Positions 8,801 through 14,651 of a stretch of DNA of 64,000 nt are shown here, piece by piece. Source of the DNA: Sporosarcina sp. P2 (GTDB lineage: Bacteria > Bacillota > Bacilli > Bacillales_A > Planococcaceae); NCBI RefSeq assembly GCF_002743255.1, contig NZ_PDYY01000004.1, positions 186,001 to 250,000 on the forward strand. The letters run 5' to 3'. Position 1 is the first letter of the stretch. Each line of letters opens with the position of its first letter. A program made the translations under genes and the position numbers. The notes below the pieces were generated by a model, which ran no database searches, was not told where the DNA came from, and worked only from the letters and a program-made list of their open reading frames with translations.

Positions 8801-9820
8801 ATGATTACAGTGGGGATGTTGCATTCAAGGAAACACCCGAGCAGAGTAGATAAAGCTTTTGCCTGGGCAGCTGTCTCTAAAATGGAAGGAGTGAATTTTT
8901 ACTACTTTTCGCCACAAGGCGTTAATTTTAAAACGAAGGTAATCTCAGGTTATGTATATGAAAAAGGCGAGTGGATAGAACGAGACATGAAGTTTCCCGA
9001 TGTCATTTACAATGCATGCGGGATGAAGACCGATGAGGACATTGAAGTCTATACTAAATTAAGTAAGATTGTTCCTTTCACTTCACACTCAGTCGGCAAT
9101 AAAATGAGTGTCTATAGAAGGATCAGTAAAATGCCCGAATTTGCGGATTATTTGATCCCGTCGATACGGATCGATAAACCTGAAGATGTGTTGGATGCTA
9201 TGAAGAAATATAAAAAAGTGATTATGAAACCAGTATCCGGCAGTCAAGGAAGGGGGATTTGGTTCATCGAGCAAGATGGAGAGCATTACCATAAGATAGT
9301 TGATACAGAGAAGACAACCACAAATCGAAAACAACTTATTTCCGAACTTCAAGATTTAATCAGTGGGCAAGATTATTTGGTCCAGCCGTATATATCCTGC
9401 CGAACTAAAGACGGGAATCCATATGATTTCAGACTACATGTTCAAAAAGACGGGGAAGGGAAATGGATGATTTCGATTATTTATCCTCGGATCGGTACAA
9501 TGGACAGAGTGACTAGCAATCTTTCTCGTGGTGGCAGTATGGGGATGCTTAGATCGTTTTTAGAAAGAGAATTTGGCGATGAACGAAAAAATATGAGACA
9601 GACTTTAGAGAAATTTGCTGATCGCTTTACCAATGAATTCGAAAGTACTTTCGATATAGAATTTGATGAGCTTGGAATTGATATAGGTGTCGATGAAAAT
9701 AATAAGCTTTGGATATTCGAAGTGAATTGGAGACCAGGAAATGAGGAACTGGCATTTAATATAGCAAAGAATCTGGTTCCTTATGCTGTATATGTTGCCA
9801 ATCAACATAAATCGACCTGA
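8801..9820 (+). CDS. YheC/YheD-family ATP-grasp protein (endospore coat-associated type)
   Basis: A protein of 339 residues. The N-terminal ~110 residues carry the YheC/D-type start (MITVGMLHSRKHPSRVDKAF) and the family phrase FPDVIYNACGMK. The ATP-grasp domain follows: VIMKPVSGSQGRGIWFIEQ for the lysine/glycine loop, DYLVQPYISC, YDFRLHVQKDGEGKW, and the metal site IDIGVDENNKLWIFEVNWRP. B. subtilis YheC and YheD are annotated as endospore coat-associated, but their reaction is unknown. The ribosome site GAGGAG overlaps the upstream gene's end, so the pair is one transcription unit. Two different ATP-grasp enzymes in tandem suggest successive ligations on one substrate. Confidence 0.85.
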   Translation: MITVGMLHSRKHPSRVDKAFAWAAVSKMEGVNFYYFSPQGVNFKTKVISGYVYEKGEWIERDMKFPDVIYNACGMKTDEDIEVYTKLSKIVPFTSHSVGNKMSVYRRISKMPEFADYLIPSIRIDKPEDVLDAMKKYKKVIMKPVSGSQGRGIWFIEQDGEHYHKIVDTEKTTTNRKQLISELQDLISGQDYLVQPYISCRTKDGNPYDFRLHVQKDGEGKWMISIIYPRIGTMDRVTSNLSRGGSMGMLRSFLEREFGDERKNMRQTLEKFADRFTNEFESTFDIEFDELGIDIGVDENNKLWIFEVNWRPGNEELAFNIAKNLVPYAVYVANQHKST

Positions 9821-9928
9821 TGTGTATTCCAAGCACTATCCATTAATGTCTGTCCGTGCCTAACCTTTCTTAGGGCTCTGTCATATATATAGTAGAACCG
9901 TATACTATGAAGGGATGGAAGAAAAACG

Positions 9929-10342
9929 ATGACTACCCCTAGTGCAATTTGTGTTGCGATGAAGAGATTACTGGAAGAACAAGAGTTGATTGCTACATTC
10001 AGTCAAGGATTTCAATATGTCTGTTCGTTTCCTGTCTATGATACGATCCCCTTTACACTTCATGACTGCGAATTACAAACACCATTCAGCGCTCATTATA
10101 AATGTATAAAGACCCCTTATTTCAGATTGGAAAAATTCGATATAGATACATGCTGTGCAACCTTAACTTTACTGGAGCCAGTCGATATGGAAGGCAACCC
10201 AGTAGACATTTGCGAAGAATTTTACTCCCTCAGGAAGACGAAAAGCTGTATTATAGTCAATATCAATTGTTTTTGTACCATCACACCACTTCCCCCTAAG
10301 CTAGTCGATAAAAAATTACCTACTATTGAACCGAAAAAATAA
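9929..10342 (+). CDS. CotY/CotZ-like spore coat (crust) protein
   Basis: A protein of 137 residues. The pattern IPFTLHDCELQTPFSAHYK, then YFRLEKFDIDTCCATLTLLE, then SCIIVNINCFCTITPLPP matches the CotY/CotZ family: FR, CCA.L.LL.PV, CI.V...CFC.I..LPP. These cysteine-rich proteins self-assemble by disulfides into the outer crust of the spore. The N-terminus is short and lacks much of the cysteine-rich lead of B. subtilis CotZ. An AAGGGATGG ribosome site precedes the start. CATATATA and GTATACTATG elements at about 9882-9911 could be a sporulation sigma-E/K promoter, but the fit is loose. It lies 108 bp downstream of the ATP-grasp pair. Confidence 0.78.
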   Translation: MTTPSAICVAMKRLLEEQELIATFSQGFQYVCSFPVYDTIPFTLHDCELQTPFSAHYKCIKTPYFRLEKFDIDTCCATLTLLEPVDMEGNPVDICEEFYSLRKTKSCIIVNINCFCTITPLPPKLVDKKLPTIEPKK

Positions 10343-10366
10343 ATACAAACCAACAGGTGAACTTAT

Positions 10367-11053
10367 ATGCACAATACAATTAGAAAACAAATTTTTGAAC
10401 AAATAGATACGGACTATCAGAAGTTTTCATCCGCACTCATACCGACGAACGAAAATATTCTTGGCGTGCGAATGCCGGCACTACGTAAACTTGCAAAAGG
10501 CATTGCAAAAGATGATTGGCGGACGTATCTACAGACAGCGAATGATGAGTATTTTGAAGAAGTGATGTTACAAGGTTTAGTAATTGGTTACGTAAAAGCG
10601 GACATTGAAGAGCTTTTGACGTACGTAGAGAAATTTGTTCCGAAAATAGATAACTGGTCCGTTTGCGACAGTTTTTGTTCAGGATTGAAAATGACCAAAC
10701 AACATAAGGAACGTGTTTGGTCATTCCTCCAACCGTATGTAGTTTCGGAGAACGAATATGAACTTCGCTTCGGAATTGTCATGTTGCTCGTTTATTATAT
10801 TGAGTCCGACTATATCGACAGAGTACTTGGTTTGCTAAATCATGTGCAACATGAAGGATATTACGTCAAAATGGCGGTGGCTTGGGCGTTGTCTAGTTGT
10901 TTTGTAAAGTTGCCTGACCCCACACTGGATTATTTGGCTGGGGGAAATTCATTGGATGTATTTACGTATAATAAAGCGTTACAGAAAATTACCGAGTTGA
11001 CGCGTGTGGATCAAGAGACGAAGCAAGTACTTCGCAGTATGAAAAGGCGCTGA
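10367..11053 (+). CDS. AlkD-like DNA alkylation repair protein
   Basis: A protein of 228 residues, all-helical, made of HEAT-like repeats, the usual length for this family. The diagnostic segment is VPKIDNWSVCDSFCSGLK, which contains the Trp and Asp used by AlkD to recognise and excise positively charged alkylpurines without base flipping. Also typical is the opening GVRMPALRKLAKGIAKDDW. The start is ATG at 10367 with a modest AGGTGA ribosome site, 24 bp after the coat-like gene, so the two may share a transcript. It is a cytoplasmic repair enzyme with no obvious link to its neighbours. Confidence 0.85.
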   Translation: MHNTIRKQIFEQIDTDYQKFSSALIPTNENILGVRMPALRKLAKGIAKDDWRTYLQTANDEYFEEVMLQGLVIGYVKADIEELLTYVEKFVPKIDNWSVCDSFCSGLKMTKQHKERVWSFLQPYVVSENEYELRFGIVMLLVYYIESDYIDRVLGLLNHVQHEGYYVKMAVAWALSSCFVKLPDPTLDYLAGGNSLDVFTYNKALQKITELTRVDQETKQVLRSMKRR

Positions 11054-11054
11054 C

Positions 11055-11083
11055 AAAAACCTAGTCTTGTGACTAGGTTTTTG
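11055..11083 (+). terminator. terminator after the alkylation repair gene
   Basis: AAAAACCTAGTC, a TTGT loop, then GACTAGGTTTTT. Confidence 0.9.
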
Positions 11084-11088
11084 GTTGT

Positions 11089-11117
11089 GAATACGGCTTT
11101 TCAAAAAGCCGTTATTC
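11089..11117. other. hairpin next to terminator
   Basis: GAATACGGCTTTT and AAAAGCCGTTATTC can pair almost completely around a 2-nt loop. It sits between two terminators and may be a back-up terminator. Confidence 0.5.
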
Positions 11118-11142
11118 AGATCGTAAAGTAGTGGGGGCGATA

Positions 11143-11182
11143 AAAAATAAGAGAAACCTGACAAATAGTCAGGCTTCTCTTA
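11143..11182 (-). terminator. terminator of the Pro/Gly/Tyr-rich gene pair
   Basis: Arms AAGAGAAACCTGAC and GTCAGGCTTCTCTT flank a 5-nt loop, followed on the minus strand by ATTTTTTATC. Confidence 0.85.
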
Positions 11183-11209
11183 AAATTATTTTGAAAGCAA
11201 TATTTCAAT

Positions 11210-11839
11210 TCACATACATCTGAATGAATCGATTTTTTGCAAATCTAACCCATAATATTCCCAGCGGTACCGTCGTGGATCCCATCGATACCCAGCAATT
11301 GAAGTTCTGCCAACGAATGTCGGGTAGTACCAGAATCCTTTGTTTCGCGAAGTCCATACATACGTATAACGGTACAAGCAGCCTGCTATGCCGCCCGGAT
11401 CCACTGCGCGTAGATGAGCGTCCGGATAGCTCGGTATTTGATTTGGAGGAGCGGAAGTCGGTGCACTTTGCTGTGGATGACCTCCTGGCTGTCCATGGTG
11501 ATGAGGGTCTTGGTGATGACCGTGGTTGTCATGCTGTTGATGATGTCCTGGATATCCTTGCTGACCAGGATACCCTGAGTGCCCTGGATAAGTGGGTTGA
11601 TGAGGATAACTTGGATAACCGGGTTGATGTTGCGGTGGATACCCCGAGTGTCCTGGATAACCAGGTGGCCATTGCGGATTTTGTTGATTTGGTGGTGGAT
11701 ATCCTGGATAACCACCTGGCCACCCCTGCTGTTGTTGACCATATTGCGGGTGATACTGTTGGCGGTGTGCTTCATTCTGCTGACTTGGATATCCGTCAGG
11801 CAGCTTCGGATACCACATGCCTTCATCCTGCTGATTCAA
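11210..11839 (-). CDS. Pro/Gly/Tyr/Gln/His-rich protein with conserved C-terminal ~70-residue domain (paralogue 2 of 2)
   Basis: A protein of 209 residues, function not recognised. Residues about 12-125 are low complexity, built from PGYPGH/GYPPQH-type units rich in Pro, Gly, Tyr, Gln and His. The last ~70 residues form a conserved domain rich in Tyr, Trp and Arg (AVDPGGIAGCLYRYTYVW; GFWYYPTFVGRTSIAGYRW; WEYYGLDLQKIDSFRCM), with one Cys near each end. The start is TTG at 11839, with GAAGGAG 7 nt upstream. It follows its paralogue by 27 bp. There is no signal peptide or membrane span. A surface or spore-coat structural role is only a guess from composition. The purine/pyrimidine bias opens long spurious frames on the other strand. 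Confidence 0.75.
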   Translation of the reverse strand: MNQQDEGMWYPKLPDGYPSQQNEAHRQQYHPQYGQQQQGWPGGYPGYPPPNQQNPQWPPGYPGHSGYPPQHQPGYPSYPHQPTYPGHSGYPGQQGYPGHHQQHDNHGHHQDPHHHGQPGGHPQQSAPTSAPPNQIPSYPDAHLRAVDPGGIAGCLYRYTYVWTSRNKGFWYYPTFVGRTSIAGYRWDPRRYRWEYYGLDLQKIDSFRCM

Positions 11840-11866
11840 ACGATCACTCCTTCATTTAGACTACTT

Positions 11867-12373
11867 TCACACACAACGAAACTGCTCAATACGTTGCAAA
11901 TCAATGCCTATATACTCCCAGCGGAATCTGCGTGAATTCCACTGAAACCCTGCAACGGATTGTCGACCGACAAATGTCGGATAAAACCAGAATCCATTAC
12001 GTCGAGAAGTCCATACATACGTGAAGCGATACAAACAACCTGCGATGGCACCTGGGTCTACCGCGAACATCTGAAATTCTGGATAGCTCGGTATTTGACT
12101 CGGTGGCGGGGAAGTAGGAGCAACCGCCTGACCGCCTTGATTTGGCGATCCCGGATTCCCTGGCCGACCTGGTTGCTGTCCAGGGAAATTCGGTTGCTGT
12201 GGAAAGCTCGGTGATCCAGGGAAGCCGGGCATACTTGGAAACCATTGCATACCTGGGAACCAAGGTTGCCATGAAGAATACGATTGTGCTGTGGAGAAGC
12301 CTTGCGGGTCAGCACCTTGCCAATATGGATTTGTATATTGCGGATACCCCATAAATTCATCTTGTGGATTCAA
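11867..12373 (-). CDS. Pro/Gly/Gln-rich protein with the same C-terminal domain (paralogue 1 of 2)
   Basis: A protein of 168 residues. Residues about 20-95 are rich in Pro, Gly, Phe and Gln (repeated FPGSPSFPQQ-like units). The C-terminal domain (AVDPGAIAGCLYRFTYVW; GFWFYPTFVGRQSVAGFQW; WEYIGIDLQRIEQFRCV) matches the downstream paralogue at most positions, so the pair arose by tandem duplication while the low-complexity arms diverged. The start is TTG at 12373, with AAAGGAGGCG about 9 nt upstream. Both copies use TTG. The function is unknown; I recall similar short domains in other Bacillales proteins without a defined role. Confidence 0.75.
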   Translation of the reverse strand: MNPQDEFMGYPQYTNPYWQGADPQGFSTAQSYSSWQPWFPGMQWFPSMPGFPGSPSFPQQPNFPGQQPGRPGNPGSPNQGGQAVAPTSPPPSQIPSYPEFQMFAVDPGAIAGCLYRFTYVWTSRRNGFWFYPTFVGRQSVAGFQWNSRRFRWEYIGIDLQRIEQFRCV

Positions 12374-12488
12374 CTTTTTACGCCTCCTTTTCTATTCGTT
12401 TTATCATATGCAGTCTGTTGGTTATTTGACCTTATTATCTCTTCGTTCGACAGCTGTGCTAAACTAAAGACAAAGGAAGTGGAATAGA

Positions 12489-13376
12489 ATGAATGAAAAT
12501 AAACCGCATATTTTAGTAGTGGATGGAATGGCATTGTTATTCCGTTCATTTTTTGCGACGGCACATAGCGGACAGTTTTTCCGAAATGCATCGGATGTAC
12601 CGACGAATGGTGTACAAGGATTTGCTAGACATACGATGAGTGCCATTTCGATTTTCCAACCGACACATTTGGCGGTGTGTTGGGATATGGGATCCAAAAC
12701 ATTCCGTAATGAATTATTCGCAGACTATAAAGCGCATCGCCCTGCACCTGCACCGGAATTAATTCCCCAGTTCGATATGGCACGGGAAGTATCGGAAACA
12801 CTAGGATGGAAGAGTTACGGAATTAAGAATATGGAAGCGGATGATTTGATTGGTTCGTTAATTGAAACGTGGAAAGACGAAGCGAAATTGACAGTGGTGT
12901 CGGGAGATAAAGATCTACTTCAGTTACTACAGCCCGATGTGTCAATTGCGCTAACGAAAAAAGGCTTCACGCAGTATGATGAATACACGGAAGCTCGTTT
13001 TATAGAAGAGTATGGAATTACTCCAAAGCAATTTATTGATATGAAAGCATTCACTGGGGATTCTAGTGACGGCTACCCTGGGGTGAAGGGGATTGGGCCG
13101 AAGACGGCGTTGAAGCTCATACAGGAGTATGGTTCGGTTGATGGTGTGCTCGCGGCGAGAGAAAAATTAACAGCCGGTGTACAGAAGAAGCTGAATGCAG
13201 AAGAAGAAATGCTCATGATTTCGAAGGAGCTCGCAACGATTCATTGTGAAATCAAACTCGAAGATCCTTTAGAAGAATTGATCATTCCCGAGTTCACTGC
13301 AGAAACAGCTAACGTGATGGAAGAACTAGGATATTCCATGATCGCTAAACAAGGATTGCCTGTTTCACCGTTTTAA
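12489..13376 (+). CDS. ypcP: 5'-3' exonuclease (YpcP-type, Pol I N-terminal nuclease family)
   Basis: A protein of 295 residues, equal to the stand-alone flap/5'-3' exonuclease of Bacillales. Metal-binding acidic residues appear in HILVVDGMALLFRSFFA, in NMEADDLIGSLIE and in VVSGDKDLLQLL. The DNA-binding helix-3-turn-helix is SSDGYPGVKGIGPKTALKLI. It removes RNA primers and flaps during lagging-strand maturation, overlapping in function with the PolA nuclease domain. The start at 12489 has an AAAGGAAG site. It converges on the C39-like gene with a 12-bp overlap of coding ends. Confidence 0.9.
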   Translation: MNENKPHILVVDGMALLFRSFFATAHSGQFFRNASDVPTNGVQGFARHTMSAISIFQPTHLAVCWDMGSKTFRNELFADYKAHRPAPAPELIPQFDMAREVSETLGWKSYGIKNMEADDLIGSLIETWKDEAKLTVVSGDKDLLQLLQPDVSIALTKKGFTQYDEYTEARFIEEYGITPKQFIDMKAFTGDSSDGYPGVKGIGPKTALKLIQEYGSVDGVLAAREKLTAGVQKKLNAEEEMLMISKELATIHCEIKLEDPLEELIIPEFTAETANVMEELGYSMIAKQGLPVSPF

Positions 13377-13880
13377 CGGTTCGATCTTAACAAACGTCAA
13401 AATCTTTTTATTCGGTTCATAGGGGATGGAACGTACACGGCTCGCGCGATTTCTGCCGCCGTGGTCATGAACGAGTACATGCAGTTGATTTTCTACATAT
13501 TCATATCCGACCATCACGACCCAATGATAATCAAATGAAAAACGACCGCGCCATTTGAACTTGAACCACTTATCAAATTTTACCGCAACGGGACGGTCTG
13601 CATCAATCTGCTCAATCGCCTGCTGCACATGACAAACTTTCACATGCCATTGCGAGCCAAGCATTCGGTTCAGCCTACGAACAAAGCGCCAAGTAGGCAA
13701 ACCAATCTTCGTACTACCTAATGTTCGATACAACTCATTAATAGAAGGAATCGGTTCAGACGGAAAGAAGTGGCGTAACAAAACATACGCTGTAACAGGT
13801 CCGCAAGCCGACGGACGGTAGCTTGGTTCAATGTCGTTGTCATATTGGGATTTGCCTTTTACTTCTATGTAGTTGGACAT
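13365..13880 (-). CDS. C39-like cysteine peptidase-fold protein
   Basis: A protein of 171 residues from the ATG at 13880, chosen because AAGGAG lies about 9 bp upstream. A longer frame to 14063 only reads through the 21-bp repeats and is rejected. The fold is a papain-like C39_2 domain: a putative catalytic Cys in PSACGPVTAYVLLRHF, His in FDYHWVVMVGYEY, and Asp in LVHDHGGRNRASR. No signal peptide or transporter neighbour is seen, so it is not an obvious bacteriocin-processing enzyme. It could be a cytoplasmic peptidase or BtrH-like acyltransferase. Its last 12 bp overlap the end of ypcP on the opposite strand. Confidence 0.7.
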   Translation of the reverse strand: MSNYIEVKGKSQYDNDIEPSYRPSACGPVTAYVLLRHFFPSEPIPSINELYRTLGSTKIGLPTWRFVRRLNRMLGSQWHVKVCHVQQAIEQIDADRPVAVKFDKWFKFKWRGRFSFDYHWVVMVGYEYVENQLHVLVHDHGGRNRASRVRSIPYEPNKKILTFVKIEPLKR

Positions 13881-13937
13881 GAAGAGCGTCTCCTTTCTAG
13901 GGAAAGTTGTTGTGTGTGAAGGGGGATTGATGTGTGG

Positions 13938-14076
13938 GCGCTCATAGTTGTTGCTTAAGCGCTCTATCAATCCAGTTATGCGCTCAATGCAGCAGGCTAA
14001 GCGCTCATACAAGTTGCGTACCCGCTCAATGCAGCGAAGCAACCGCCCATACATGTTATACAACCGCTCTATAAAG
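13938..14076. repeat. seven-unit degenerate tandem repeat, 21-bp period
   Basis: Units start at 13938, 13959, 13980, 14001, 14022, 14043 and 14064. Each begins with an SCGCTCWAT-like 9-mer (variants CGCTCATA, CGCTCTAT, CGCTCAAT, CGCCCATA) followed by exactly 12 variable bases. Units 3 and 5 (GCAGC...) and units 4 and 6 (CA..TT...) resemble each other, giving a 42-bp higher-order period. The array fills the gap between the C39-like gene and the thioredoxin terminator. Confidence 0.85.
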
Positions 14077-14078
14077 CA

Positions 14079-14108
14079 AATGCTGAGAACCTATTGGCTC
14101 TCAGCATT
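14079..14108. terminator. hairpin terminator of the thioredoxin gene
   Basis: AATGCTGAGA and TCTCAGCATT pair around a 10-nt loop, 15 bp past the thioredoxin stop. The T-tract is weak on the minus strand. Confidence 0.6.
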
Positions 14109-14122
14109 TTCACCTATCAACT

Positions 14123-14443
14123 TCAAATCTTCACTTCGTCTAAAAACTCCGTAACTTGTTCAGGTGACTTCGCAAACGCACTATGTAGATGTGCATGCTT
14201 CTCGCCATTTTGGAAGACTAACAAACTTGGGATTCCCATTACTTCATACTTTTCAGCAATTTCAGGAATAACGTCGCGATCCGCTTCATACCATGTGTAT
14301 GTATCGTATTTTTCAACGATTGGATCAATGAACATATCCATACGCTTACAGTCTGGGCACCAGTCTGCTTCAAACTTCACAAGTACTGGTTGGTCACTCG
14401 CAATGATTTCTTCAAACTCCGTAGCTGTTTTAATTTCTTTCAT
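14123..14443 (-). CDS. thioredoxin-family protein
   Basis: A protein of 106 residues from the ATG at 14443. The upstream in-frame ATG at 14458 overlaps the GGAGG ribosome site that serves 14443. It has a thioredoxin fold with active site ADWCPDCKRMD (CPDC), the cis-proline segment VMGIPSLLVFQNGEK, and no signal peptide, so it is cytoplasmic. It is a single-gene unit divergent from the fad operon. CPDC differs from the usual CGPC, so it is probably an accessory thiol protein and not the essential TrxA. Confidence 0.85.
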   Translation of the reverse strand: MKEIKTATEFEEIIASDQPVLVKFEADWCPDCKRMDMFIDPIVEKYDTYTWYEADRDVIPEIAEKYEVMGIPSLLVFQNGEKHAHLHSAFAKSPEQVTEFLDEVKI

Positions 14444-14541
14444 CAAAATCGCCTCCATTCAGTAAATAGTGTACAATGAATAGAGATGGTTTGGTATTAA
14501 ATTGCTTATTTTAAAAAGTCTGATTAAATACAAAATAAATA

Positions 14542-14570
14542 TTGCGAAATAGTTTCAAATGATTTATACT
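14542..14570 (+). promoter_or_regulatory. sigma-A-type promoter of the fadN-fadA-fadE operon
   Basis: TTGCGA and TATACT are separated by 17 bp, with the predicted transcription start near 14577, about 33 bp before the FadR-type dyad. Confidence 0.6.
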
Positions 14571-14609
14571 AGCAATTATAGGCAACGCGTATTTTTTTTA
14601 CATGATAAA

Positions 14610-14627
14610 TGAATGAGTGTTCATTCA
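14610..14627. promoter_or_regulatory. FadR-type operator
   Basis: TGAATGAGTGTTCATTCA is an 18-bp dyad that matches the B. subtilis FadR (TetR family) consensus TGAATGA..A.TCATTCA closely. It lies between the predicted transcription start and the fadN ribosome site. The expected logic is repression that long-chain acyl-CoA relieves. Confidence 0.75.
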
Positions 14628-14651
14628 AGAAACATAAGAGGAGGATTGCAC

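Noticed and set aside
11224..11935. Long plus-strand frames opposite the Pro/Gly-rich genes
   Set aside because: They arise from the biased codons of the low-complexity coding strand; no ribosome sites and no family resemblance.
13881..14063. N-terminal extension of the C39-like protein
   Set aside because: The extension is a translation of the 21-bp array and lies upstream of a good ribosome site for the ATG at 13880.
13938..14076. Possible CRISPR array
   Set aside because: The constant part is only 9 bp and degenerate, the spacers are 12 bp, and no cas genes occur in the window.
14613..14651. Upstream ATG for fadN
   Set aside because: It falls in the FadR-type operator and has no ribosome site; the GTG at 14652 follows AGAGGAGG.
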